Assembly: GCA_002292285.1 (NCBI GenBank)
Contig: DBBP01000026.1
Coordinates: 32,373 to 96,372 of the forward strand
Length of the DNA: 64,000 nt
Source of the DNA: Proteobacteria bacterium UBA981
GTDB taxonomy: Bacteria > Pseudomonadota > Gammaproteobacteria > Ga0077536
Direction: 5' to 3'
In this document: one piece after another, positions 1 through 9,328 of the stretch
Position numbering within the stretch: position 1 is the stretch's first letter
Layout of the letters: every line of letters begins with the position of its first letter
The notes under the pieces: model-generated
Databases searched by the model: none
Seen by the model: the letters and a program-made list of their open reading frames with translations, nothing else
What the model was told of the DNA's origin: nothing
Made by a program: the position numbers and the translations under genes

Positions 1-1
1 C

Positions 2-1024
2 ATGCTGCGCCAGGGCAAGGAGAGCGATGCGTTCGAAGAGGAGTTCGCAGAGAAAGTCGGCGCCGCTCACGCGGTTACGTGTGCCAATGGCTCAGCGGCA
101 TTGCATCTGGCCTACCTTGCCGCACTTGAGCCGGGTGACGAGGTCCTGGTTCCTGCGTTTACCTTCATCGCTACCGGCAGCATGGCCTCGATCATGGGGG
201 CGAAACCGATTTTTTGTGATGTTGACCCGAACACATTTTTACTCGACCTCGATGACGCAAGATCGAAGATTACTGCAAAGACGAAAGGCATCGCGCCAGT
301 CCACCTGTTTGGCAACCCGTGCGATATAGACGCCGTGCAACAATTTGCTGCGGATCACGGCCTGAAGATCTTCTGGGATGCTGCACAGAGTCATGGGGCG
401 ACTCATCAGCAACGTGACGTCGGTAGCTTCGACGATTTCGTCTGTTATTCGTTTTACCCTTCCAAGAATATGTTTGTCGGCGAAGGCGGCATGGTGTGTA
501 CGAATAATGCCGAGTACGAGAACAAGCTGCGTTACTTACGCAGTCACGGCCAGACTGGCAAGTACCACCACACAAGCCTTGGGTTAAATTACCGACTGAC
601 TGATATGGAAGCGGCCATCGGTCGGGAGCAGCTAAAACGACTGGACAGCATGCTGGCGAGTCGGCGGCGTAACGCGCAACGGATGTGCGCGGGGCTCGAT
701 GGCATCGATGGCATCACGGCACAAACAGTCACTGCCGGCGGTGACCATGCCTGGCATCAGTTCTGTGTGTTGGTGGATAAGCGCGAATTTGGCTGCGACC
801 GCGACGCCTTGTCCGCGCATCTTAAAACTGAAGGGGTAATGAGTGGGATTCACTATCCTCGTGGCTTGCATCAGCAGCCCATTTTTGAAGAGCTTTACGG
901 CAAAAGCCAGCTTCCGGTAACGGAAGATTTGTCCGAGCGGATTCTCGCCCTGCCTATTCACCATAGCCTGGTTGATGCAGATATTGACGGGGTCCTTGCG
1001 GCGATTGCCAAGATCGCGTCCTAG
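2..1024 (+). CDS. DegT/DnrJ/EryC1/StrS sugar aminotransferase, 5' end cut by window
   Basis: PLP-dependent aminotransferase that would put an amino group on a keto-sugar nucleotide for a surface polysaccharide. The visible 340 residues contain the family's hallmarks: the CANGSAALHLA phosphate-binding segment near residue 27, WDAAQSHGA near 125 (the Asp pairs with the PLP pyridine nitrogen; most relatives have Glu-Asp here) and SFYPSKNMFVGEGG near 150, whose Lys155 is the expected Schiff-base lysine. The first ATG lies at the window edge, and relatives have about 25-35 more residues before the segment EAFEEEFA, so this Met is probably internal and the gene starts upstream. It converges with the next glycosyltransferase. 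Family call is firm; the exact sugar is unknown. Confidence 0.9.
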   Translation: MLRQGKESDAFEEEFAEKVGAAHAVTCANGSAALHLAYLAALEPGDEVLVPAFTFIATGSMASIMGAKPIFCDVDPNTFLLDLDDARSKITAKTKGIAPVHLFGNPCDIDAVQQFAADHGLKIFWDAAQSHGATHQQRDVGSFDDFVCYSFYPSKNMFVGEGGMVCTNNAEYENKLRYLRSHGQTGKYHHTSLGLNYRLTDMEAAIGREQLKRLDSMLASRRRNAQRMCAGLDGIDGITAQTVTAGGDHAWHQFCVLVDKREFGCDRDALSAHLKTEGVMSGIHYPRGLHQQPIFEELYGKSQLPVTEDLSERILALPIHHSLVDADIDGVLAAIAKIAS

Positions 1025-1030
1025 GCGAAC

Positions 1031-1070
1031 ACTTCGGGCGGTGATGCCGGCTTGTTGCAGCGCCCGAAGT
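1031..1070. terminator. Inverted repeat between convergent genes
   Basis: ACTTCGGGCG at 1031-1040 is the perfect reverse complement of CGCCCGAAGT at 1061-1070, with a 20-base loop. It begins 7 bases after the aminotransferase stop and reaches into the stop codon of the minus-strand glycosyltransferase. The position fits a shared bidirectional terminator. There is no strong T-run on either side, so the function is inferred. Confidence 0.45.
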
Positions 1071-2401
1071 TATCCGCGTTTTCGGTTGTCGCAGATGCGA
1101 GCAAGCGCTGCGCAATAGTCGAGGCTTTCGGTCTCCCAACACAGGGCATCGGCGGCGCGGTCAAGACGCTCTCTCAGCGCAGGCTGGCCGGTCCGTTCGA
1201 GCAAAGACCGAATCGCGCTGGCAATCTCGTTCGGTTTCTGGGGATCGAAGACTTCGCCGATGCCGAACCCCGCGACGATGGCCTGCATATCCGGCGAGGC
1301 AGACACGGCTACGGGTAAGCGGGCCATAATCATTTCGAAAAAACGATTGGGTAGCGAGTAGAAATTATTCATGCTCGTATTGAGGAAAGGGATAACGCCG
1401 ACATCGGCGCCGGCGATATAACGGATCAGCTCGTCAGGCGGGACCGGCGACAGAAAATGGAGCCGCTCCGATAGACCGAGTCCGCGGCCTAAATCCAGCA
1501 TTGCCTGTTGATACCCTGGAACGTTGCTGGACCCGAGAATCACGGCGTGGATTTCCTGACCAAGCATCGATAACGCCTGAATAAATTCCTCGACGCCTCG
1601 TCCGGGCAGGAATGAACTCATATACAGTACAACGCGATCTGTATCCGCCAGTTTGGCGCTCCCGCGTAAACTCGACTCTGAAAATCTTTGTTCGTGCCAG
1701 CGGCAATTGCGCACGACAACTGGCGTGGCTATCGCATATCGCTTAACCATCCATTGCTGCATCGACGGACCAATCGAGAAACTCAAATCAGCGCGGCGGA
1801 TAATGCGTGCCTCGGCTGCGGACTCGAAACGTCGCAGCGTTCGCTGCAGGGGGGTGTTGTGGAAAGTAGACCGGTCATCAACAAACTCAACGGCGTCATA
1901 CACAAGCAGCGCATTGGATATTCTGGAGAGACTTCTGGCGCCCCGCAGAGCGGGGGCATCGTGGGCCTGAATCACCTCGAATCGGTGTTGCGCGAGTGCT
2001 CGCGTGCTCGCGCGAGCGAAGAGCATGCTGTTAATTGTGTGACCAAAAGGCAAAACGATAAATCGGGCGGCGCGCACGATGGCGCTGGATATCGATGCCA
2101 GCAGACGAGGGCTATTGTCCTTCGAAGGCGCGGCGACGAATGCAGCTGATTCGGACTCAGTGGGCGACGGCCGTTTTCGGCGTAGCAGTCGCTCGAGGCG
2201 CCGCAGTGGGCGAGGCAGCGTGACCTGCACATACTCGATGTCCTCAAGACCACGTGAATCCGGACGTTCCAGGGCCGCGATTGTTACCCGCCATCCTGAC
2301 GCTTGCAGGCTCAAGGCTTGCCGAGACACGCGGGTGTTCCAGCGAAGATTTTTGGCCGCCAGCAGACAGATTCGTTGGTGGGTTTTAGGAGTCGATTTCA
2401 T
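1070..2401 (-). CDS. GT4-type glycosyltransferase
   Basis: GT-B fold glycosyltransferase, probably adding a sugar to a lipid-linked polysaccharide on the cytoplasmic face. The N-terminus has the usual first strand and helix (RICLLAAKNLRWNTRVSRQA, residues 9-28). The C-terminal half has a donor-domain strand VLYMSSFLPGRGVEEFIQAL and a conserved helix with NRFFEMIMARLPVAVS (about 355-370). At 443 residues it is a little longer than a typical GT4 because of a linker of about 45 residues rich in Arg and Ser (91-135). The ATG at 2401 has no clear Shine-Dalgarno. Its N-terminal segment closely resembles the extra C-terminal tail of the glycosyltransferase at 7567-9039. Donor and acceptor are unknown. 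Confidence 0.85.
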   Translation of the reverse strand: MKSTPKTHQRICLLAAKNLRWNTRVSRQALSLQASGWRVTIAALERPDSRGLEDIEYVQVTLPRPLRRLERLLRRKRPSPTESESAAFVAAPSKDNSPRLLASISSAIVRAARFIVLPFGHTINSMLFARASTRALAQHRFEVIQAHDAPALRGARSLSRISNALLVYDAVEFVDDRSTFHNTPLQRTLRRFESAAEARIIRRADLSFSIGPSMQQWMVKRYAIATPVVVRNCRWHEQRFSESSLRGSAKLADTDRVVLYMSSFLPGRGVEEFIQALSMLGQEIHAVILGSSNVPGYQQAMLDLGRGLGLSERLHFLSPVPPDELIRYIAGADVGVIPFLNTSMNNFYSLPNRFFEMIMARLPVAVSASPDMQAIVAGFGIGEVFDPQKPNEIASAIRSLLERTGQPALRERLDRAADALCWETESLDYCAALARICDNRKRG

Positions 2402-2616
2402 TCACTGGGAATTGGTGCCGCTGCACTGGCCAGCGTCCGCTACGCGGCAATGGTGGGATAACATGGCGGCCATTCTAACGCTAGAATATGGCCTCCGCAG
2501 GTACCTGATTACGGCTGTGCCCGCGGGCACTGTATCGAAACGCAACGGCTATTCGTACCCGATGCCATTTTGCATCGTCGAGGCAAATCAACATGCCCAG
2601 CGACCTTTAGATTTCG

Positions 2617-3996
2617 ATGACAGCTGACCAACCCAGCCCCTTGCGCGTATTGATGGCGCCGCAAAATTTCGCCGATCAGCCGATGGCGCTGGTCCGCGCA
2701 TTACGCAAGAAGGGATTCGATGCCCATCAGATCCATTACACGGCACATGGGGTTCATCCACTCGGTTACGCGCTCGATCGTGCCATCGAGATTGAGGATC
2801 TGGATATCAGGAAACAACTTGAGGTGCTGGAGCAGTGCCTGGAGGAAGGTTTCGATATTTACCATTTCTGGCAGCGTTCGTTACTCCATGACCGACCGCT
2901 ACGTGGGTTGACCGGGCTGGACCTGCCGTTGATTAAGGCGCGCGACGCGAGCATATTTCACCGCTTCACAGGCGCAGACTTGCGCATGTCGGAGAAGGAC
3001 CGCAGCTTTAACAAATTCAGCCCTTACCATTACGGATACACGAATCCGTTCGACGAGAAAAGACAAGCAGCCTATCTCGACTTCCTTAAGGACTACGTTG
3101 AGACGTTTTTCGTACAGGACCCCGAGATGGCTCAATTCTTCCCGGACGCCAGAATTCTTCCACGTGGCCTTGAACTGGACAATTGGCAGCCGATCGGAAT
3201 CCAAGCATCCGAGCGCCCTTTAATCGTACACGCGCCCAGCAATCCGTTGGTCAAGGGGTCCCGATTTATCATGGAGGCTGTCGAGCAGCTTCAGCGCGAA
3301 AATCTCAGTTTTGAATTCAAACAACTTGACCGTGTGCCTCACGAGCAAGCGCGTGAGTGGTACGAGAAAGCAGACATCATCGTCGACCAGATTCTCATCG
3401 GGGCTACTGGCGTTTTAACACTCGAAGCCTGGGCTCTCGCCAAGCCCTGTGTGACTTTTTTACGTGAAGACTTGTTCCAGTCGTTTTATCAGACGTCTGA
3501 TCTGCCGGTTGCGAATGCGACACCAGACACAATCACGACAGTATTGCGAAACTTGATAAAGGATTTCGAATGGCGTGAGGACCTCGCGCGACGAGGCCGT
3601 GAAACGGTGGAGAAGTTCCACAACATTAACGATATTGCCGACCAGTATGCTTCGATATGTGAGCAGGCGCGTATCGGTCGCACCCTATCGAAGCAGGACA
3701 CCGCCGATGTGCGATTTTTACGGCAGGGAATTGCGTCTGGCATTGACGACAAACCCGCGCGTTTGAGTTTCGAATTGGGGATGGCGCGCCAGCATCCGAA
3801 ATTGGCCGCTCTGGGTGGCAGATACTTCAGTCTGCAACAACAGTTCTTCGCGGTGTTGTTGCGAATGCAGGTTCGATTGATTCGCACGGTCATTGTCGCC
3901 GCTATCTGGCTGGCAGGGCGCGTTAGAGCCGTATTGGGAAAGGATCGTACGCAGGCCGAGGCGGCGGGCACAGGCAGGAAAAACGACAATCAGTAG
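2617..3996 (+). CDS. GT-B glycosyltransferase, paralogue of the gene at 10318-11577
   Basis: Glycosyltransferase of 459 residues. Landmarks shared with the minus-strand paralogue at 10318-11577: RVLMAPQNFA at the start, YDIYHFW-type segment (FDIYHFWQRS), LIKARDASIFHRFTGAD, FFVQDPEMAQFFPDA, then the donor domain with IVHAPSNPLVKGSRFI (about 205-220) and LTLEAWALAKPCVTFLR (about 268-285). The last 100 residues are an added tail with a hydrophobic stretch (VIVAAIWLAGRVRAVLG, about 428-444) that could hold the protein at the membrane. It lies divergent from the GT4 at 1070-2401 and upstream of the WecB-like epimerase with a 104-base gap. The role in polysaccharide assembly is inferred from fold and context. 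Confidence 0.8.
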   Translation: MTADQPSPLRVLMAPQNFADQPMALVRALRKKGFDAHQIHYTAHGVHPLGYALDRAIEIEDLDIRKQLEVLEQCLEEGFDIYHFWQRSLLHDRPLRGLTGLDLPLIKARDASIFHRFTGADLRMSEKDRSFNKFSPYHYGYTNPFDEKRQAAYLDFLKDYVETFFVQDPEMAQFFPDARILPRGLELDNWQPIGIQASERPLIVHAPSNPLVKGSRFIMEAVEQLQRENLSFEFKQLDRVPHEQAREWYEKADIIVDQILIGATGVLTLEAWALAKPCVTFLREDLFQSFYQTSDLPVANATPDTITTVLRNLIKDFEWREDLARRGRETVEKFHNINDIADQYASICEQARIGRTLSKQDTADVRFLRQGIASGIDDKPARLSFELGMARQHPKLAALGGRYFSLQQQFFAVLLRMQVRLIRTVIVAAIWLAGRVRAVLGKDRTQAEAAGTGRKNDNQ

Positions 3997-4100
3997 GCTT
4001 GGTTCCTGGTCACCTATCATGATGTTTCGGGCACAGTCGCGCACAGTGACGTTGTTATGACCGTGGTCGTGAGCAAAATACTAACTAGCGCAGCGCATCT

Positions 4101-5264
4101 ATGAGCACCACAAATCCGAACGAAACACCGCACGACAAAGATGGGCTGTATCGGCCAGATCTCAACCCGTGTATCGCAGTGATCGTTGGGACGCGCCCCG
4201 GCATCGTGATGCTCGGTCCGGTAATCAAGGAGTTGGAGCGACGCGCTATCGACCATTTCGTGATTCACACCGGGCAGCACTATTCCCCGAACATGGATGC
4301 ACAGTTTTTCGCCGATATCGCGTTAAGCGCACCGCAGTATCGGATTGATGGCACCGCCGCGCACACCACGCACGGTGCGCAGACTGCGCATATGCTGAGT
4401 GGAATTGAGGACATTTTGCTGCAAGCCCGGCCGCGCATGGTATTGGTCGGCGGAGATGCGAACAGCAATCTGGCCGGCGCCCTGGCCGCGCGTAAACTGG
4501 GCATGACTCTGGGGCACGTTGAAGCCGGCGAACGGAGCTTCGACTGGTCTATGCCCGAAGAGCACAACCGCCGAATGATTGACCACATTTCGGACTACCT
4601 TTTCGTGACCGGCGAGAATGCCGTCGGCAACCTTGAGCGTGAGGGCGTTCAGGGCGCTATTGTCCGGAGCGGTAATCCGATCGTCGACGCCTCTCGCGAG
4701 TTTTCCCGACTGGCGCTGGCCAGACCGAACATTGAAGAACATTTAGGGGTCGCGGACCGTCGCTACGCGATACTGACGATGCATCGTCAGGAGAACGTGG
4801 ATAACCCGGAGCGGTTACAGGGCGCTCTGCAGGGCGTATCGGACGCTGCGGTAGCGCTCGGGATACCGACGCTTTTTTTCGTGCATCCGCGAACGCAAAA
4901 GCGCCTCGAGGAGTTTAGTTTGCTCGACTGGCTGCACGATTGTCCGGGCATTGAATTGAGAGAACCGGCCGGCTATCTGGATTTTCTTGCCTATGTGGCG
5001 CGATCTGCTCTCATATTCACGGATTCCGGCGGCGTCCAGCAAGAAGCGTGCATCCATGGAATTAATTGCGTTACTTTGCGCGATAACACGGAGTGGGTGG
5101 AAACAATTGATATCGGGGCTAACCGCCTGGCCGGATGTGAACCGATGGCGATCGTCGATGCGGCAAAGGATGCCAGTGCCACGACCTGCAAATGGGAGGT
5201 TCCGTTCGGAGACGGGCACGCGGCAGCACGCATTGTCGATTGCGCCGTCGAAGTTCTTAAGTAG
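4101..5264 (+). CDS. WecB-like non-hydrolysing UDP-GlcNAc 2-epimerase with altered active site
   Basis: Belongs to the enzymes that interconvert UDP-GlcNAc and UDP-ManNAc, supplying ManNAc-type sugars. Length (387 residues) is normal. Visible motifs: VGTRPGIVMLGP (29-40), VGGDANSN with Asp119, GHVEAGERSFD with Glu141, SMPEEHNRR with Glu153-154, TMHRQENV and TDSGGVQQEA, which match Asp95, Glu117, Glu131, His213 and the uridine-binding serine region of E. coli WecB. Odd: the first loop is normally GTRPEAIK, where Lys15 of E. coli WecB is a substrate-contact residue; here Glu becomes Gly34 and Lys becomes Met37. The His of VHGD is also Gly. The enzyme may have changed activity or substrate. About 22 extra residues precede the first strand. 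Confidence 0.85.
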   Translation: MSTTNPNETPHDKDGLYRPDLNPCIAVIVGTRPGIVMLGPVIKELERRAIDHFVIHTGQHYSPNMDAQFFADIALSAPQYRIDGTAAHTTHGAQTAHMLSGIEDILLQARPRMVLVGGDANSNLAGALAARKLGMTLGHVEAGERSFDWSMPEEHNRRMIDHISDYLFVTGENAVGNLEREGVQGAIVRSGNPIVDASREFSRLALARPNIEEHLGVADRRYAILTMHRQENVDNPERLQGALQGVSDAAVALGIPTLFFVHPRTQKRLEEFSLLDWLHDCPGIELREPAGYLDFLAYVARSALIFTDSGGVQQEACIHGINCVTLRDNTEWVETIDIGANRLAGCEPMAIVDAAKDASATTCKWEVPFGDGHAAARIVDCAVEVLK

Positions 5265-5298
5265 CCGGGCAGGCGGAGTTTCCCCGTATGGCAGCGCC

Positions 5299-7188
5299 TC
5301 ATTTTCCCTTCGCGCTCTTCTCCGGAGCCTCATAGCGCCGTCTGCCATCGCGCCAGTCACCGTGACATATGGCACGAATAAAATCGCCCGCAGCCGAGTT
5401 CACTGTTTTCATATCTACAGCGCATACGATCTGCTTGCCGTCACTAACAAAAAGGTCGCGAGCCGGAGACTTAGCCAGCGTTTTATCGAGGGAATCCGAA
5501 ACAATACATATAGCGCTCGTCGGGAACAGCTGGCGTATCGCTGCGATACCGGTCGCCGACAGCTCGTAGACATACGCGCCTTCGAGTAGCAGCAGGGCAG
5601 GGGGGCGTCGGGCGTGCTCAAGACACGCGCAGAGATAGTTGGGCAGCTCTGCGCGCATGGCGGAATCGGTTGCGCTGTTTTCCGCCGATGTATTTTGCGA
5701 ACCAGTACCTTCCATTACAGTTGTTAACCAGGAACGCTCCCGCTCGGAAAGCGCATCAACATCCACTCCGGTAGCGCGTACAAAGATCACATCTGAATTC
5801 GTATTGGTCAGCGCTGTCATCTGCCGCTCGGACGCCTCACCAGGGTCAGTCGGCCCGAGCATCGCATAAACGCCTCCTGCCAAAAAATCGCCCTGGGTCG
5901 CCTGCAATCCGCCCGTTTCAATACCCCAATTGAGAACGGCCTGATTTCCCGATGATGGACTCGGGGGTGTCTCCACGGAGGTTTGTGAGGCTCCACGGCT
6001 GGCGGAAATATCTGGTGGTGTCTGAGAACCATCGATTTCCCGCATGAGTTCGTGCAGCCGAATCAGGTGGGGGAGAAACCGATTCACTGAGGTCACAGTG
6101 ACCATCAGGCCCTCAAGGCCGTTCATGACAAAGCGCAATCCGAAAAACAACACCAGCAGAGAGCTGTAACTAACCATGCCCTGGTGCTGTTCTGAAAACA
6201 TCAGCCAGACAAGAAAGCCAATACCGACCCCGACCATAGACGACATGACTATCCGGGATGATTCAAGAACCAGCAGGCGGTTCTCTACCAGTCGATGGAA
6301 TCCGCTAATGATTTCCGCTTCATTTTCCTCATCATCCTTATTTCCCCGTGCGTTGTTGCCCGCATCAATACCCGCATCGGGGTCTTCGAACATCTCATCA
6401 TCGCCGAGAAAGGCGACTTCAGGCGCACTGTTGCCGGCCAGGAAATTGTTGACCTTTTCTCGAATCGCAGCGCTTCGTTTTGGAGCCTGCACTTCGAGCA
6501 TGCGGGTAGTCCGTGTCGCACGCAGATTAAGTGGATAGGTCATGAAAGCAGCGAATAGCGCGAATAACCCGATTAACGGCAACAGGAGGGGCGCATATAA
6601 AGCGATGATTGACAGACCGATCGCGATACTTCCTAAATGGCTGATGTTGTACAGGCCCAGCCTGACAATCACGCCGGCGAATCTGGCGTCGGTATTGAGC
6701 ACTCGCAGAACAGAGTATTTGCTTGCGATTCGCACGCGCGTGCGAATGGTGTGTAACAAGGCAGTGTCCACTTCAGTCTTGCGTCCGAAGTAGGCGCCGA
6801 TCTCCGCGAAAAAGTAGCGATACACCCGGCTGTCCAGCCGAATCGCAATCGAGCGACTTGCATAGTTCAGGGCACCGCCAAGGAAAAACAGAACCACGAA
6901 TACGGCAATGACCAGGTTTGGGTTGGGTGCAGCCAGCTCGATTCCAAGCCGGTCGATTCCCGGAAAGCTCGTGAGACGTCCGCTAGTTTGCAGCTGGCCG
7001 ACCGCACCAACGATTATCCCGAAAGAGAAGCCCTGGCAGGCAATACTCGACGCTGTCGATATCGACGACAGGAATATGCGCCACGCGAATTGTTTCAGTG
7101 CTATTGAGAACAGCCAGCCAAGTAAAGACACATAGACTTTGCCGCGAAAGCGCGCATTGTCGATGATGGTGCGAAGGCGTCTAAACAT
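5299..7188 (-). CDS. ABC-exporter-like membrane protein with degenerate ATPase domain
   Basis: A 629-residue protein with the layout of a half-size ABC exporter: a membrane part with hydrophobic segments near 22-60, 92-110, 185-220 and 312-352, then a cytoplasmic domain from about 415. The second half lines up with an ABC ATPase but every catalytic motif is lost. Walker A reads YAMLGPTDPGEAS (441-453) with no GK[ST]; the signature region reads ELPNYLCACLEHA instead of LSGGQ; Walker B reads PALLLLEGAY (530-539) with no Asp-Glu; the H-loop position in CIVSDSLDKTLA is Asp. An acidic insert (DDEENEAE, about 285) sits in the membrane part. It cannot be expected to hydrolyse ATP. It is flanked by polysaccharide genes and converges with the WecB-like gene. 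It could be a diverged export partner or a decaying gene that keeps its frame. Confidence 0.75.
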   Translation of the reverse strand: MFRRLRTIIDNARFRGKVYVSLLGWLFSIALKQFAWRIFLSSISTASSIACQGFSFGIIVGAVGQLQTSGRLTSFPGIDRLGIELAAPNPNLVIAVFVVLFFLGGALNYASRSIAIRLDSRVYRYFFAEIGAYFGRKTEVDTALLHTIRTRVRIASKYSVLRVLNTDARFAGVIVRLGLYNISHLGSIAIGLSIIALYAPLLLPLIGLFALFAAFMTYPLNLRATRTTRMLEVQAPKRSAAIREKVNNFLAGNSAPEVAFLGDDEMFEDPDAGIDAGNNARGNKDDEENEAEIISGFHRLVENRLLVLESSRIVMSSMVGVGIGFLVWLMFSEQHQGMVSYSSLLVLFFGLRFVMNGLEGLMVTVTSVNRFLPHLIRLHELMREIDGSQTPPDISASRGASQTSVETPPSPSSGNQAVLNWGIETGGLQATQGDFLAGGVYAMLGPTDPGEASERQMTALTNTNSDVIFVRATGVDVDALSERERSWLTTVMEGTGSQNTSAENSATDSAMRAELPNYLCACLEHARRPPALLLLEGAYVYELSATGIAAIRQLFPTSAICIVSDSLDKTLAKSPARDLFVSDGKQIVCAVDMKTVNSAAGDFIRAICHGDWRDGRRRYEAPEKSAKGK

Positions 7189-7566
7189 GTTGCTCAGTTT
7201 ATCGGCAATGCGGGTTGACCAAAAACGTAATTAAGACAGATTGCCTGCCCGGATCTGGCCGAAACCGGCGCCGCCTCAGCCAGGCCAATTCGAATCATTC
7301 TCACGGCACAGCAGGCTTCAGAAATGCCATCGACGCTACGTTCGAATTTTCGCATGGGCCGGCGCGCCACGCTAGCGCGACAAGACTCGCGACCTGAATC
7401 AGCCTTCAAAGTTCGTTAGACTTAGCCGCCGTCCGTGGCGGGACCGTTCTGTACAGGCCGGACGTGTTCACGATTCGAATTTAAGTGGTCCAGGCACGGT
7501 AGCGAAATTAGATCGGCAAGTATCCATTCGAAGACGACATGGCAACGATGAAACTAGGAGAATTCG
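7189..7566. other. Divergent intergenic region
   Basis: 378 bases between the starts of two divergent genes; it should hold both promoters. The only site I can defend is the Shine-Dalgarno AGGAG at 7556-7560, six bases before the ATG at 7567. No convincing sigma-70 boxes or gene were seen. Confidence 0.5.
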
Positions 7567-9039
7567 ATGACTGATGGCGGCCAGCGCGGGCAAGATTCTG
7601 AAATTGCCTTACCCGGATTCGGACTGAATATCGCTGGCCAGTATCCGAGGTTCTATCGCAGGATGGTTGCTGTGCTGGAATGGCAGAATAAACATGTCCC
7701 GCTACTGTTTCGACTAGAAATGGTGCTGTTTCGTACCATAATTGTCATTGTCGATGCGGTCCTTTGGATTCTGCTTGGTAACTTAGCCCTGACGGGAGTG
7801 GCGCCTGGCAAACTGTCACGTGGTTACTCTTCATACAGAGGGTCGTCGCGAAGTTACAATTCCCGCGAATTAGTTAATGAGATCGCCCAGCTAAATAGAA
7901 AGCTAGAGCGCTATACCCCAAATATCGCGGTGATCTCATATCTTACTTTCGCCCAGCGCTGTGTCGAAACCAGTACGGCGCTAGCTGCCGACGCGTACGT
8001 CGCGCACGGGGTTCAGTCTTTGCCAACGGCGTCTATTCTCGCCAACGAGCAGGGCGGGAAATACTATTGCGACTGCATTGAAACCCCTTCGTTCTTTGAC
8101 CGAGCCTTGCCGGTCAACTGGGATGTGACCAATACCCATTTTCTGGACAGGGCGTTCGAAAGTTATCTACGTCACGCCGACGGTATCCTCACTGTTGGTT
8201 GGACCCTGGCTGATCAGCTAAGGAAGCTACACAACAATGTAGCGGTGATTCCGAACTATCGATATGCCGAAACTCTCGCGCCAAATGATTGGTTGCGAGA
8301 AAAATGCGGGGTTTCCGAAGACACCGATCTGGTGCTGTCGTTGAACACGGTAACCGCTGGATTGGATGTTGTGCTGGCGGCACTCGCACTACTTCCTCCT
8401 AGCGTACACCTTGTGACTGTAGGTAGGTTCGCCCCAGTCGGTTACCGAGAAACCTGCGAAAAATATGCGGCAGAACAAGGCGTCCTCGAGCGGTTTCATT
8501 GTCTCGATCCCCTTCCGTACAAAGATCTCACGGCGACGATTTCGATGGCATCGGCCGGATTGATTGTGCTCGACCCCAGCATTAAGAATGTTCAGGTCTC
8601 ACTTCCGAATCGAATCTTCGACTATATGTTCGCAGGGGTACCGATTTGTTCGCCGCTCATTCCAGATATCGCCCGAATTATCGCTGACGAGAATATTGGT
8701 GGCATCGTCACTGATCTAAGCCCGGCCGGATGGGCCGAAACTATCAGTAGCGTGTTGCAAGAAAAGGATAAGCTCCGCGACAACGCGGTCACGGCATCGA
8801 AAAAGTACATATGGGAATCAGTCGAGGACGACCTGTTTGAGTCCCTGGGTAGACCCGCCAGCGTGTGCTACGTCGGCGCAAGCAATTTACGCGAGAACAA
8901 TCGAACGATGCGCATGGCACGCTCGCTGGTCGCTCGTGGCGTTGAGGTAACTGTTTGTTACAGATGCAGGCCTGGAGAGACACCTAACGACGCGGCGGTA
9001 TTGGATGACGGAATCAAGTTCGTATCACTTGCTAATTAA
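7567..9039 (+). CDS. Membrane-associated GT4-type glycosyltransferase ending in a partial second GT domain
   Basis: 490 residues. A hydrophobic segment near 52-75 (RTIIVIVDAVLWILLGNLAL) is followed by a GT-B enzyme: acceptor-side segments around 115-235, donor domain from about 252, and the conserved helix SLPNRIFDYMFAGVPICSP near 345-363. The enzyme domain is complete by about 425. It then continues with SVCYVGASNLRENNRTMRMA (432-451), which matches the opening of a second GT-B domain, most like residues 9-28 of the glycosyltransferase at 1070-2401, but the stop comes only about 60 residues in. The ATG has a strong AGGAG six bases upstream. Either a two-domain fusion was cut short or the tail is a leftover of recombination between GT genes. 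Confidence 0.82.
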   Translation: MTDGGQRGQDSEIALPGFGLNIAGQYPRFYRRMVAVLEWQNKHVPLLFRLEMVLFRTIIVIVDAVLWILLGNLALTGVAPGKLSRGYSSYRGSSRSYNSRELVNEIAQLNRKLERYTPNIAVISYLTFAQRCVETSTALAADAYVAHGVQSLPTASILANEQGGKYYCDCIETPSFFDRALPVNWDVTNTHFLDRAFESYLRHADGILTVGWTLADQLRKLHNNVAVIPNYRYAETLAPNDWLREKCGVSEDTDLVLSLNTVTAGLDVVLAALALLPPSVHLVTVGRFAPVGYRETCEKYAAEQGVLERFHCLDPLPYKDLTATISMASAGLIVLDPSIKNVQVSLPNRIFDYMFAGVPICSPLIPDIARIIADENIGGIVTDLSPAGWAETISSVLQEKDKLRDNAVTASKKYIWESVEDDLFESLGRPASVCYVGASNLRENNRTMRMARSLVARGVEVTVCYRCRPGETPNDAAVLDDGIKFVSLAN

Positions 9040-9328
9040 CGATGGACGCGCCCTACCTTCCCGATTGCTGTTGAAAAAAGTGACAAATGACAGGCTGATA
9101 ATCTGCGGCGCAACTATTCGGACAATTTAACTCACGATAGGTAGCGGCAGAGTGGCGCTGCGACATCGGAGGGCGTTTTGACGCTGCCAATTTTCGCCGA
9201 ACTACGACCGAGCAGGCTCAGAATTTCGGCCACTGTTGTCCGTAGATTACAGCGCATCGAGGCCACTACCGCCCGTCGCATTGCAACAATAGCGAACGGT
9301 ATAGTCCACAGCTGCGGATTGCCCTGGG

